A stretch of 64,000 bases of DNA from SIG565 sp045590755. GTDB taxonomy: Bacteria; Bacillota; Clostridia; Oscillospirales; Acutalibacteraceae. The position numbers were made by a program, and so were the translations under genes. Location: positions 26,830 through 90,829 of the forward strand of contig JAZNRP010000004.1 in NCBI GenBank assembly GCA_045590755.1, in the 5' to 3' direction. The notes below the pieces were generated by a model that was not told where the DNA came from, ran no database searches, and worked only from the letters and a program-made list of their open reading frames with translations. Shown in pieces: positions 43,916-52,092 of this stretch; the stretch's first letter is position 1; the number at the start of each line of letters is the position of its first letter.

Positions 43916-45307
43916 ATGAAAAATACAGAAAAAACAATGGAACAAATTGTAAATCTTGCCAAAGGCCGCGGTTTTGTTTACCCCGGAAGTGAAATCTACG
44001 GCGGACTTGCAAACTCTTGGGATTACGGCCCGCTTGGCGCCGAGCTTAAAAACAATGTTAAAAAGGCTTGGTGGAAAAAGTTCGTTCAGGAGAACGAATA
44101 CACTGTAGGTCTTGACAGTGCAATTCTTATGAATCCTGAAACCTGGGTGGCTTCGGGTCATCTCGGCGGATTTTCCGATCCGCTTATGGACTGTAAGGTA
44201 TGTAAGACAAGACACCGCGCTGACAAGCTTATTGAAGAATTTGCGGCAGAGAACAACTTAAACGATAACCCTGCAGGTTGGTCGGATGAAGAAATGCTTT
44301 CCTATATTAAGGAAAAGCACATCACCTGTCCGTCCTGTGGCTCGGGCGACTTTACCGACATCCGTAAGTTCAACCTTATGTTTAAAACCTTCCAGGGCGT
44401 TACAGAAGACTCTTCCTCTGTACTTTATATGCGCCCCGAAACTGCACAGGGTATTTTTGTAAACTTTAAGAATATTCAAAGAACCACTCGCAGAAAGTTA
44501 CCCTTTGGTGTTTGCCAGATAGGTAAATCCTTCCGTAACGAAATCACCCCCGGTAACTTTATTTTCCGTACCCGTGAATTTGAACAGATGGAGCTTGAAT
44601 TCTTCTGCAAACCGGGTACCGACCTTGAATGGTTTGAATACTGGCGTGCCTTCTGTAAAAAATGGTTGCTTGACCTTGGAATCCGTGAAGAGAATTTAAG
44701 ACTTCGTGACCACGATAAAGAAGAGCTTTGCTTCTACTCAAAAGCAACAACCGACTTTGAGTTCTTGTTCCCGTTCGGTTGGGGCGAGCTTTGGGGTGTT
44801 GCCGACCGTACCGACTACGACTTAACACAGCACACAAACCACTCAGGCGAAGATATGACCTATTTTGACCAGGAAGCAAACGAAAAGTATACCCCTTATG
44901 TTGTTGAGCCATCCTTGGGCGCCGACCGTGTAACCTTAGCCTTCCTTTGCGATGCCTATGATGAAGAAACAGATGAGAAGGGCGATACCCGTACAGTTAT
45001 GCGTTTCCACCCTGCACTCGCACCATATAAAGCAGCTGTTTTACCGCTTTCTAAAAAGCTTAGCGAGCCGGCCATGGAGATTTACAGAAAACTTTCTAAA
45101 AAGTTTATGGTTGATTTTGATGAAGCAGGTTCAATCGGTAAACGCTACCGCAGAGAAGACGAAATTGGTACACCTATTTGTATCACCTACGATTTTGACT
45201 CCGAAACCGATAACTGCGTAACAGTACGCGACCGCGATACTATGGAGCAAAAGCGCATTCCGATTACCGAACTTGAAGCGTACATTGAAAAAGTAATAGA
45301 ATTTTAA
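43916..45307 (+). CDS. glyQS: Glycyl-tRNA synthetase, single-chain dimeric type
   Basis: A 463-residue class II synthetase of the archaeal/eukaryotic-like alpha2 type, not the alpha2-beta2 type. Marks: GFVYPGSEIYGGLANSWDYGPLG at the start, motif 2 QIGKSFRNEITPGNFIFRTREFEQME, and the anticodon domain (VDFDEAGSIGKRYRREDEIGTP). It charges tRNA-Gly. The ATG at 43916 is chosen for GGAGG 8 nt upstream; the earlier ATG at 43892 lacks a site. No T-box is visible in the short leader. Confidence 0.95.
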   Translation: MKNTEKTMEQIVNLAKGRGFVYPGSEIYGGLANSWDYGPLGAELKNNVKKAWWKKFVQENEYTVGLDSAILMNPETWVASGHLGGFSDPLMDCKVCKTRHRADKLIEEFAAENNLNDNPAGWSDEEMLSYIKEKHITCPSCGSGDFTDIRKFNLMFKTFQGVTEDSSSVLYMRPETAQGIFVNFKNIQRTTRRKLPFGVCQIGKSFRNEITPGNFIFRTREFEQMELEFFCKPGTDLEWFEYWRAFCKKWLLDLGIREENLRLRDHDKEELCFYSKATTDFEFLFPFGWGELWGVADRTDYDLTQHTNHSGEDMTYFDQEANEKYTPYVVEPSLGADRVTLAFLCDAYDEETDEKGDTRTVMRFHPALAPYKAAVLPLSKKLSEPAMEIYRKLSKKFMVDFDEAGSIGKRYRREDEIGTPICITYDFDSETDNCVTVRDRDTMEQKRIPITELEAYIEKVIEF

Positions 45308-45395
45308 TTAGTATAATTCATCGGTTAGAGATTTGTAGTGACCCTTGTGTTATATCAATCCCTATCGTAACATATAGTTTTTACGGAGGTATAAA

Positions 45396-47147
45396 ATGGA
45401 AATTGTTAATAGTATGATAATTCCGCTTATTTTAGGACTTACCTTCTTCCTTTTCGGTATGAATGTTATGTCGGGCGGTCTTGAAACATTGGCAGGCGGC
45501 GGCCTTGAAAAAACCATGAAAAAGGTTACAGCAAATGACTTTTTGGGTTTCTTTTTAGGCGCTGGAGTTACGGTTGCAATTCAGTCATCTTCAGCCTTTA
45601 CCGTAATGCTTATTGGTCTTGTAAACTCGGGACTTCTTAATTTCGACAACACATTTGGTCTTATAATGGGCTCGAATGTGGGCACCACCCTTACCGCCTG
45701 GCTTTTGAGTCTTGCAGGAATTGAGGGTAAATGGTATGTTGAACTTTTAAATCCGAGCTTCTTTGCACCCGTGCTTGCATTTATCGGTATTGCGGCGCAG
45801 ATGATTTCAAAAAGTGAAAAGAAAAAACAACTTGGTAATATTTTCATTGGTTTTGCAATACTTATTTGCGGTATGGACCTTATGAGCGATTCTATGGTTA
45901 GCGTTCGTACCATTCCGGGATTTGACAGCTTTTTAGCAACACTTAAAAGCCCCATTATAGCTCTTTTAATTTCAACCGCTTTCACAGGTATTATTCAGTC
46001 ATCCGCCGCTACCATCGGTATTGTTCAGGCGTTGGCACTGGCTGGCGGTATTACTTGGGAAATGGCAATTCCGTTGGTTCTCGGTGCTAATATCGGTACC
46101 TGCGTTACCGCATTAATCGGTAGTATCGGCACCAATAAGGCCGCTAAGCGTGTTGTAGTAATGCATTTCTCGGTAAATGTTTTCGGCTCAATTTTCTGTA
46201 TGATATTAATGTATATTATGAGAGCTTTTGGCGTTACTATTTTAGGTGCCGAAATCGCTATGGTTGGAGTTGCTATTGTTCATACATTATTTAATACTAT
46301 TAACACAATTATTCTCCTGCCAATTAAAAAGCTTATCGTTAGATTTTGTCTGGTTGTTGTTCCCGATAAGGGAACTGCTGAGGACAAGCATACAGTATTT
46401 CTTGATGAGCGCCTTATTGCCACACCCTCCATTGCGGTTGGCGAATGCAAGCGTAGAGTGGAGGAAATGGCCGCCCTTACGCTCGACTCCTTCCGCGATG
46501 CAGTAGCGCTTATAAACAACTATAACCCAGAAGCTGCCCTAAAAGTACGCGAAACAGAGGGTATCATCGACCGTTATGAAGATAAACTCGGTACATATCT
46601 TGTAAAATTAAGCGGTGTTGATTTAAGCGATGATGACTCACACGAGGTTGGCCGCCTGCTTCACAGCATAGGCGATTTTGAGCGTATTTCCGACCACGCC
46701 GTTAACATTGTTGACGCTGCACAGGAAATATTTGATAAGAAAATTACATTCTCTGATAAAGCCAACGGTGAACTTAAAGTACTCGCAGCTGCTACAACCG
46801 AAACTCTTGATTTGACCGTTGAATCATTCAAGAATGACGATGTTGCCGTAGCCAGTGAAGTTGAACCGCTTGAAGAAGTAATTGACAACCTTAAAACAAC
46901 CCTTCGCGAACGCCACATACAGCGTTTGCAGAAAAGCAAATGTACAGTTGAACTCGGATTTGTTTTCAGTGATTTAATTACTAATTACGAAAGAATTGCC
47001 GACCACTGCTCTAATATCGCAGTTTCTACAATTCAGTTACATGCCGATAAACAGGATTCACATAAATATCTAAAATCCATCAAATCGGGTGCTGATGGAC
47101 ATTATGTAAGCGAGTTTAAAAACTACTCGGAAAAATATTCAGTATAA
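45396..47147 (+). CDS. Na+/phosphate cotransporter with PhoU-like domain
   Basis: A 583-residue protein: an N-terminal transporter with the two inverted repeats of the Na/Pi family, each with a QSS core (AIQSSSAFTVMLIGLVNSG and IIQSSAATIGIVQALALAGG), and a C-terminal cytoplasmic PhoU-like helical domain (about 350-560, with SIGDFERISDHAVNI and ITNYERIADHCSNIA). It probably takes up phosphate with sodium, with the PhoU part adjusting activity. A second member of the family is encoded at 58479-60164. GGAGG precedes the start. Confidence 0.92.
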   Translation: MEIVNSMIIPLILGLTFFLFGMNVMSGGLETLAGGGLEKTMKKVTANDFLGFFLGAGVTVAIQSSSAFTVMLIGLVNSGLLNFDNTFGLIMGSNVGTTLTAWLLSLAGIEGKWYVELLNPSFFAPVLAFIGIAAQMISKSEKKKQLGNIFIGFAILICGMDLMSDSMVSVRTIPGFDSFLATLKSPIIALLISTAFTGIIQSSAATIGIVQALALAGGITWEMAIPLVLGANIGTCVTALIGSIGTNKAAKRVVVMHFSVNVFGSIFCMILMYIMRAFGVTILGAEIAMVGVAIVHTLFNTINTIILLPIKKLIVRFCLVVVPDKGTAEDKHTVFLDERLIATPSIAVGECKRRVEEMAALTLDSFRDAVALINNYNPEAALKVRETEGIIDRYEDKLGTYLVKLSGVDLSDDDSHEVGRLLHSIGDFERISDHAVNIVDAAQEIFDKKITFSDKANGELKVLAAATTETLDLTVESFKNDDVAVASEVEPLEEVIDNLKTTLRERHIQRLQKSKCTVELGFVFSDLITNYERIADHCSNIAVSTIQLHADKQDSHKYLKSIKSGADGHYVSEFKNYSEKYSV

Positions 47148-47154
47148 AACAAAA

Positions 47155-47188
47155 AATGCTCCGTATGCGCTGCGGAGCATTATTTTTT
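47155..47188 (+). terminator. Intrinsic terminator after the first Na/Pi transporter
   Basis: AATGCTCCG / CGGAGCATT stem followed by ATTTTTTG. Confidence 0.85.
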
Positions 47189-47293
47189 GTATAAAAATCG
47201 TAAAATTGCAAACGAGCATTCGCGAGAAAATGGGAGAAAAATCGAGTAAATAAGAGTTTTGAGTTTCTAAATTAAAATTTTCAAAAAAATGTG

Positions 47294-47322
47294 TTGACAT
47301 CTCGTTTTTAATGTGGTATTAT
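47294..47322 (+). promoter_or_regulatory. Consensus promoter of rplM-rpsI
   Basis: Perfect TTGACA (47294-47299), a 17 bp spacer and TATTAT (47317-47322). The leader to the rplM start is only about 30 nt. Confidence 0.82.
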
Positions 47323-47358
47323 ACTAAGGCTCGAAACAAAAAAATTGGAGGTAATGTT

Positions 47359-47787
47359 ATGTCTACATTTATGGCAAAAACTGCTGACATACAGCGTAAG
47401 TGGTATATAGTAGATGCAGCAGGCAAGCCGCTCGGCCGTACTGCTACAAAGGTTGCAGACCTTCTCCGCGGAAAAGGCAAGCCTGAATTTACACCCCATG
47501 TTGACTGTGGTGACCATGTTGTTGTTATCAACGCTGCAAAGGCAGTATTAACAGGTAAAAAGCTTGACCAGAAATTCTACCGTCGTCATACCGGTTACAT
47601 TGGCGGATTAAAGGAAGTTAAGTATTCAACTCTTATGAATACCCGCCCTGAACTCGCTATGGAACTCGCAGTTAAGGGTATGGTGCCCGATACTACAATC
47701 GGTCGTAAGGCGCTCACCCGTCTTCATGTATATGCTGACGAAAATTATGTTCAGGTAGCTCAGAAGCCTGAAAAAATTGAAGATTAA
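47359..47787 (+). CDS. rplM: Ribosomal protein L13
   Basis: A 142-residue protein with the L13 core: WYIVDAAGKPLGRTATKVADLLRGKGK, TGKKLDQKFYRRHTGYIGG and a C-terminal RLHVYADENYVQVAQKP. The ATG at 47359 follows TTGGAGGT. The leader is too short to hold the structured L13 leader known in some Bacillota. It is followed by rpsI after 17 bp, the conserved L13-S9 pair. Confidence 0.97.
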   Translation: MSTFMAKTADIQRKWYIVDAAGKPLGRTATKVADLLRGKGKPEFTPHVDCGDHVVVINAAKAVLTGKKLDQKFYRRHTGYIGGLKEVKYSTLMNTRPELAMELAVKGMVPDTTIGRKALTRLHVYADENYVQVAQKPEKIED

Positions 47788-47804
47788 GGAAGGGAGACAG
47801 AATA

Positions 47805-48203
47805 ATGTTTGAAGGAAAGCCTTATTTTTACGGTACCGGCAGAAGAAAGAGTTCTGTTGCCCGTGTGCGTATCTACAATGGTACAGGTAAAGTAACCATT
47901 AACGACCGCGATATTGACGATTATTTCGGTCTTGAAACACTTAAGCTCATCGTTCGTCAGCCGCTTAACCTTACAGGTACTGCTGACAAGTTTGATATTG
48001 TTTGCCGTGTAAACGGCGGCGGCGTTACAGGTCAGGCTGGTGCCATCCGTCACGGTGTTGCACGCGCACTTCTTCAGTTCAACGCTGAGCTTCGTGCAGA
48101 GCTTAAGAAGGCAGGCTTCTTAACTCGTGACCCGAGAATGAAGGAAAGAAAGAAATACGGTCTCAAAGGCGCTCGTCGCGCACCGCAGTTCTCCAAGAGA
48201 TAA
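47805..48203 (+). CDS. rpsI: Ribosomal protein S9
   Basis: A 132-residue protein ending in the invariant KKYGLKGARRAPQFSKR tail that reaches the P-site tRNA. The N-terminal GTGRRKSSVARVRI and the central GGGVTGQAGAIRHGVARAL are clear. AAGGGAGA precedes the start. It is the last gene of the rplM unit. Confidence 0.98.
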   Translation: MFEGKPYFYGTGRRKSSVARVRIYNGTGKVTINDRDIDDYFGLETLKLIVRQPLNLTGTADKFDIVCRVNGGGVTGQAGAIRHGVARALLQFNAELRAELKKAGFLTRDPRMKERKKYGLKGARRAPQFSKR

Positions 48204-48223
48204 TTGTTTTATTATCAAAATTT

Positions 48224-48256
48224 ACAGCACTCACAAAAGTGGGTGCTGTTTTTTAT
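48224..48256 (+). terminator. Intrinsic terminator after rpsI
   Basis: ACAGCACTCAC / GTGGGTGCTGT (wobble allowed), AAAA loop, then TTTTTT. Confidence 0.88.
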
Positions 48257-48257
48257 C

Positions 48258-48292
48258 TATAAAAATCCCCGACGCTTTTTAGCGTCGGGGAT
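48258..48292 (-). terminator. Intrinsic terminator of the DUF4358-like lipoprotein gene
   Basis: A 12 bp perfect stem (ATCCCCGACGCT / AGCGTCGGGGAT) with a TTTT loop; on the minus strand it is followed by TTTTTATA. Confidence 0.88.
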
Positions 48293-48296
48293 GATA

Positions 48297-48788
48297 CTAT
48301 TTCGCTACCGAAATAAATCCTTTGTCATTAAGCATTTTTTCAATTTTTTCGTAATTGCTTGATACCACAATTACAAGCGTATTTTCCTGTCTTAAAACAA
48401 GCCTTTTAGAAATTTTCTGTGCTTCCTGCTCGTTTATGTTTTTAAAAGACTCTGCCGCGCTACTCATACTCTTATTCAGTGCTTCTATAACACCGTTTAG
48501 GTCATCTGCGCTGCTAAAGGTAAAGGTTGCTACCGTATCGTAATACTCATCGGCATCGTTAACAAATACCGATAGGTCGGTTACCTTATCGGCTGAAAAC
48601 CCAAAATGTACGGGTATATCTTTTTGGTTTAATCGGGTCCAGTCGATTTCCTTATCACAATAACTAATCACTTCATCAGTTATATCAAACGCATCAGGAA
48701 TTTCGTTTTTTTGCTTGCATCCGTTTGGCAACATAATGCATAAAATAATGCAAAATGCGAATACAATGCATCTTTTTAACATCCCCAT
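48297..48788 (-). CDS. Lipoprotein, probably DUF4358 family
   Basis: A 163-residue lipoprotein with signal peptide ending LPNGC, a short linker, and a small alpha/beta domain. The order (a VSYCD-type helix, the pattern VFVNDADEYYDTVATFTF, helix, then a closing VIVVSSNYEKIEKMLNDKGF) resembles DUF4358, common in Clostridia and of unknown function. It has its own promoter (48837-48865), GGAG ribosome binding site and terminator, so it is an independent surface protein gene. Confidence 0.72.
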   Translation of the reverse strand: MGMLKRCIVFAFCIILCIMLPNGCKQKNEIPDAFDITDEVISYCDKEIDWTRLNQKDIPVHFGFSADKVTDLSVFVNDADEYYDTVATFTFSSADDLNGVIEALNKSMSSAAESFKNINEQEAQKISKRLVLRQENTLVIVVSSNYEKIEKMLNDKGFISVAK

Positions 48789-48836
48789 AAAAAATCTCCA
48801 TAATCTTTTTAATTACATTACTCGGAATTTATTTAT

Positions 48837-48865
48837 ATTATACTATATTTTGCGGTTTTAGTAAA
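48837..48865 (-). promoter_or_regulatory. Promoter of the DUF4358-like lipoprotein gene
   Basis: On the minus strand: TTTACT (48865-48860), a 17 bp spacer and TATAAT (48842-48837). The rest of the 48789-49132 gap is AT-rich, with three near-matches to DnaA boxes but no other clear feature. Confidence 0.7.
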
Positions 48866-49132
48866 TGTTTTTTTGCAGAAACAGAGATTTGTAACCTTAA
48901 TTTAATTTACATAATTATTTATCTCATATTATTTTTGCATATAATAATATTAGAGTTTTCCACCGAATTATCAACAGTTTTAAACGAATTCAAGCCATTT
49001 TAAGCCCCAAAAAGCCTTGATTTGTGTATTAAACGGTTGATAACTTTAATAACCTGCATAGGTTTTGGCAGTTTACATAATCCATTTAATGCATCGCAAA
49101 AGTTAAAAAATTGTAACTATTTGTCGAAAAAA

Positions 49133-49432
49133 TTACATCATTATATAGATTAACGCAAACATTAAAATTTCGTCTGACACATCACTTGTAAGCAGTAGCA
49201 AAATGCCCATAAGCAGACTGCGGTCACTATCAATTTCCATATTTTTAAAATTAATAAGCTCCAGCAAATTCCTTTTGGGCGCCAGTGTGGTTTTTTCTAT
49301 TACAGGCTCTGAATTTTGCGTTGTAGGCGGTTTTTTATTGGGTGGCGAATTTGTCCTTATCGACGCCCGTTTTTGCATTTCGCGCACCCTATCTGCCGCC
49401 TGCCGTAGCTCTTCGGCGGTGAAGCTGTCCAT
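49133..49432 (-). CDS. Small protein with hydrophobic C-terminus, unknown (cassette gene 3)
   Basis: A 99-residue protein: a charged helical start (SFTAEELRQAADRVREMQKRA), a Pro/Thr/Asn-rich middle and a hydrophobic end (SLLMGILLLLTSDVSDEILM and beyond) that could be a membrane-inserted tail. No family recognised. It is the last of three small genes transcribed together, 15 bp after the second. Confidence 0.65.
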   Translation of the reverse strand: MDSFTAEELRQAADRVREMQKRASIRTNSPPNKKPPTTQNSEPVIEKTTLAPKRNLLELINFKNMEIDSDRSLLMGILLLLTSDVSDEILMFALIYIMM

Positions 49433-49447
49433 AAATCATTCCCCACT

Positions 49448-49765
49448 TTATAAATTAAACATACCGCTTTCCTGTAAAAACGGCAGCATATCAATAACCC
49501 GTAAAATTTTAACCGCGCGGTCAAGACGCTCCTGCCTTTTTTCGCTTAGGTGCGGTCTGAGTGCTAAAAGCAGTCCCGTTCTACTGTCAGGACTTCGTGA
49601 ATTCATTTTTTGTATAAGCGGCATAATTTTACCTATGTCAAAATCAGGTACGGCAGGCGCCGTTTTTTCTGTCTCGCCAAGCACTGATTTTGCCATCTGC
49701 TGAATTCGCGCCATACCGTCAGGGTCACTCAGTAGCTGTGATATTTTCTCGCTTAAATCATCCAT
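49448..49765 (-). CDS. Small helical protein, unknown (cassette gene 2)
   Basis: A 105-residue acidic-to-neutral helical protein (start MDDLSEKISQLLSDPDGMAR). It has a linker rich in Pro/Ala (ETEKTAPAVPDF) and a second helical half (SRTGLLLALRPHLSEKRQERLDRAVKIL). The pattern is familiar from clostridial hypothetical proteins but I know no function. It overlaps the preceding gene by 8 bp, so translation is likely coupled. Confidence 0.7.
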   Translation of the reverse strand: MDDLSEKISQLLSDPDGMARIQQMAKSVLGETEKTAPAVPDFDIGKIMPLIQKMNSRSPDSRTGLLLALRPHLSEKRQERLDRAVKILRVIDMLPFLQESGMFNL

Positions 49766-49988
49766 TTTGGTCCCCCAGAAGCGACTTTATTAACTGCCTT
49801 GCAGCAGGGCTTGATAATATCTGCTCGGTTTTCTCCTTATCGCTTAAAATACCGTTTAGTTTCTTTTGTTGTTCGGCTGATAATGACGATACAATATCAT
49901 CAACATTGCCTTTCTTGATTTTTTCTTTATCTATGCCGTTTTTTGATAGCGCCTTCATAATTTCGTTTATATTTTGCGGACTGTTCAA
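49758..49988 (-). CDS. Small helical protein, unknown (cassette gene 1)
   Basis: A 76-residue charged protein (NINEIMKALSKNGIDKEKIK; then SSLSAEQQKKLNGILSDKEKTEQILSSPAAR in two helical runs). It contains the same SxPxAR/SDPDGMAR-like helix flavour as its neighbour, perhaps distant similarity. GGGGGA precedes the ATG. It is the first of the three-gene cassette. Confidence 0.68.
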   Translation of the reverse strand: MNSPQNINEIMKALSKNGIDKEKIKKGNVDDIVSSLSAEQQKKLNGILSDKEKTEQILSSPAARQLIKSLLGDQNG

Positions 49989-50035
49989 AATAACTCCCCC
50001 ATATTTTTATTTACTATTTTATATGAAATTTACGG

Positions 50036-50072
50036 CATAAAAATAACCCCAGACCAAAAGGTCTGGGGTTAT
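50036..50072 (-). terminator. Terminator of the rpsF-ssb-rpsR operon
   Basis: A 13 bp perfect stem (ATAACCCCAGACC / GGTCTGGGGTTAT), AAAA loop; on the minus strand followed by TTTTATG. Confidence 0.88.
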
Positions 50073-50082
50073 ACATTAACTA

Positions 50083-50322
50083 TTAATCGTTAACATAAGG
50101 AATAAGAGCTACCTGACGGGCACGCTTAATAGCGGTTGTGAGTTCTCTCTGATGAGCGGCACAGGTACCTGTTGCACGACGCGGTAAAATTTTAGCGCGT
50201 TCAGAAACAAACTTACGAAGACAAGCTATATCCTTATAATCGATAACTTCCACGCGGTCTGCACAGAAGTGGCAAACCTTTCTGCGTGGCTTTCTAACAC
50301 GAGATTTTTCGTTCTTTTCCAT
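50083..50322 (-). CDS. rpsR: Ribosomal protein S18
   Basis: A 79-residue protein with the S18 core KVCHFCADRVEVIDYKDIACLRKFVSERAKILPRRATGTCAAHQRELTTAIKRARQVALIPY. The Cys pair CHFC plus other Cys are of the zinc-type S18 form. It lies third in the usual rpsF-ssb-rpsR operon. RimI, encoded as part of a fusion at 25.2 kb, is the known acetylase of S18 in E. coli. Confidence 0.97.
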   Translation of the reverse strand: MEKNEKSRVRKPRRKVCHFCADRVEVIDYKDIACLRKFVSERAKILPRRATGTCAAHQRELTTAIKRARQVALIPYVND

Positions 50323-50344
50323 TATCTCTGCCTCCTAATTTAAT

Positions 50345-50770
50345 TTAAAAGGGCAAATCATCGTCAGAGGTATTCTCAATTTCGATAAACTCGTTGCCTG
50401 CGGCATTGCTGAATGACGGAGCGGCTTCTGCAGAAGCACCGGAAGAATCACGCTTTGATTCAACAAACTGAACATTATTAGCGATTACTTCAAAAGCTGT
50501 TCTGTTTTTACCTGTGTCTTTATCAACATATCTACGAGTCTGAATAGAACCCTCAATACCAATCATACTGCCTTTGCTGAAATATTTTGTAATAAATTCA
50601 GCTGTCTGACGCCAGGCTACTATATTAATAAAATCTGCCTGACTTTCTTCGCCTGCTTTATAGCGGCGATTAACTGCAATAGAGAAAGATGTTACCGGTG
50701 TATTGTTACCGGTATAGCGAAGTTCGGGGTCAGCAGTAAGTCTGCCGGTTAAAACAACTAAATTAAACAT
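50345..50770 (-). CDS. ssb: Single-stranded DNA-binding protein
   Basis: A 141-residue SSB: an OB-fold (residues 1-105, with NLVVLTGRLTADPELRYT and ADFINIVAWRQTAEFI), a short flexible linker and the acidic tip DDDLPF that recruits replication and repair proteins. It is the middle gene of the S6-SSB-S18 operon; this order is conserved in Bacillota. Confidence 0.97.
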   Translation of the reverse strand: MFNLVVLTGRLTADPELRYTGNNTPVTSFSIAVNRRYKAGEESQADFINIVAWRQTAEFITKYFSKGSMIGIEGSIQTRRYVDKDTGKNRTAFEVIANNVQFVESKRDSSGASAEAAPSFSNAAGNEFIEIENTSDDDLPF

Positions 50771-50784
50771 TTAAACTTCCTCCG

Positions 50785-51069
50785 TTATTTCTTAATAACC
50801 ATTACACGAAGAACGCCATCGGTAATACCTGCTACGCGTTCAAGCTCTGCCGGGAATTCCGGAGCAGAAGTAAAGGTTGTGAAAACATAGTAACCGTCTG
50901 TTTCGTAGTTAATCGGGTAAGCAAGCTTGCGTTTGCCCCAATCGTCAACATTTTCAACGGTTGCGTTTTCAGCAATCAAAGCCTGGAATTTTTCCAATAA
51001 AGCCTTAACTTCTTCGTCACCTGACTTTACAGAGAAAACCATAGCTACTTCATACTTATTTGTAACCAT
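50785..51069 (-). CDS. rpsF: Ribosomal protein S6
   Basis: A 94-residue protein with the S6 fold (NKYEVAMVFSVKSGDEEVKALLEKF, DDWGKRKLAYPINYETDGYYV). It pairs with S18 in the 30S subunit. The ATG at 51069 is chosen because AGGAGG lies about 8 nt upstream; the GTG at 51078 directly abuts that site. It is the first gene of the operon, behind a consensus-like promoter. Confidence 0.95.
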   Translation of the reverse strand: MVTNKYEVAMVFSVKSGDEEVKALLEKFQALIAENATVENVDDWGKRKLAYPINYETDGYYVFTTFTSAPEFPAELERVAGITDGVLRVMVIKK

Positions 51070-51080
51070 TCGTTGCACCT

Positions 51081-51146
51081 CCTTATGGACTTTTGGCCTT
51101 GCTCACAAAACAAGGCAAGGATTCTGCCGATATTTATCGACAGTAC
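51081..51146 (-). promoter_or_regulatory. rpsF leader with two hairpins, possible S6:S18 autoregulatory site
   Basis: In the minus-strand leader, CTGTCGAT/ATCGGCAG (51143-51136 with 51131-51124) and CCTTGC/GCAAGG (51120-51115 with 51102-51097) form two stems before the ribosome binding site. Many bacteria have an S6:S18-binding leader at this place; I did not confirm its conserved bases. Confidence 0.4.
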
Positions 51147-51151
51147 ACCAT

Positions 51152-51180
51152 ATTATAACAGTATTTTTCTTTTAAGTCAA
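51152..51180 (-). promoter_or_regulatory. Promoter of rpsF-ssb-rpsR
   Basis: On the minus strand: TTGACT (51180-51175), a 17 bp spacer and TATAAT (51157-51152). Confidence 0.8.
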
Positions 51181-51252
51181 CCTAATTTTATCTCAATTTG
51201 TTGTGTTTTTGAAAAAACATCGGTATTTTTTGTAATTTTTAACTCTAAAATA

Positions 51253-51281
51253 TTGATTTTAACGGCTTCTAATGTTATAAT
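51253..51281 (+). promoter_or_regulatory. Promoter of coaX
   Basis: TTGATT (51253-51258), a 17 bp spacer and TATAAT (51276-51281). Confidence 0.72.
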
Positions 51282-51312
51282 TTTTTTATTAATATAAAAA
51301 GGCGGTGGCAAT

Positions 51313-52077
51313 ATGCTTTTAGCGGTAGATATAGGTAATACCAATATTACTCTCGGTCTTTATGATGAAGAGATTTTGCTTTTTACGGCACGACTCTCAA
51401 CCGATACCCGCCGTACTGCCGACCAGTACGCCATTGATATTAAAGATATTCTGTTTTTGCACGGTTGCCGTCACGAAACAATTGAGGATGCTATTATTTG
51501 CTCGGTTGTGCCGTCTGTGGGTAAATCTGTCAGCAGTGCTATTTCTCTGCTTTGCCACATTGTACCGGTAATGCTTGGCCCCGGTGTTAAAACAGGCCTT
51601 AATATAAAAATCGATAACCCCGCGCAACTCGGTGCCGATTTAGTTGCAGGTGCCGTTGGTGCCTTGCATGAATACACTATGCCCTGTGCTGTAATTGATA
51701 TGGGTACGGCCACCACCATCACAGTACTTGATAAAAACGGCGCATTACTTGGCGGTGCTATTGCGGCAGGCGTTAATTTAACGCTTAAAGCGCTTACCGA
51801 AAACACCTCCCAGTTACCCGCTGTAAGTATTGAGTCACCGGGTAAGGTAATCGGCACAAATACTGCCGACTGTATGCGCTCAGGCCTTGTGCTCGGTACT
51901 GCAGCAATGCTTGACGGAATGATAGACCGTATCGAAGAGCAATTAGGTCAAGAAATTACAGTTGTAGCCACAGGCGGACTCTCAAGAGAAATTGTTCAGC
52001 ACTGTCAAAGAAATATCATTTATAACGAAAATCTTTTACTTGACGGACTTCGTCTTATATACGAAAAAAACAACTGA
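51313..52077 (+). CDS. coaX: Type III pantothenate kinase
   Basis: A 254-residue ASKHA-fold kinase that phosphorylates pantothenate, the first step to coenzyme A. Marks: LLAVDIGNTNITLGLYD at the start, GADLVAGAVGAL, VIDMGTATTITVLDKNG and VVATGGLSREI. Type III enzymes are not inhibited by CoA. AAGGCGGTGG precedes the ATG. The LemA gene follows after 15 bp and may be co-transcribed. Confidence 0.95.
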   Translation: MLLAVDIGNTNITLGLYDEEILLFTARLSTDTRRTADQYAIDIKDILFLHGCRHETIEDAIICSVVPSVGKSVSSAISLLCHIVPVMLGPGVKTGLNIKIDNPAQLGADLVAGAVGALHEYTMPCAVIDMGTATTITVLDKNGALLGGAIAAGVNLTLKALTENTSQLPAVSIESPGKVIGTNTADCMRSGLVLGTAAMLDGMIDRIEEQLGQEITVVATGGLSREIVQHCQRNIIYNENLLLDGLRLIYEKNN

Positions 52078-52092
52078 TAAGAAGGTGTTTAT

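Noticed and set aside
47294..47358. A structured L13 autoregulatory leader upstream of rplM.
   Set aside because: The promoter leaves only about 30 nt before the start codon, too short for the known leader structure.
48956..49043. Three near-matches to DnaA boxes (48956-48964, 48968-48976, and 49035-49043 on the minus strand) in an AT-rich gap, near rpsF-ssb-rpsR, suggesting an origin.
   Set aside because: Only three imperfect boxes, no dnaA, dnaN or rpmH in view, and the genes on the left run toward the site rather than away from it. Chance matches in AT-rich DNA are likely.
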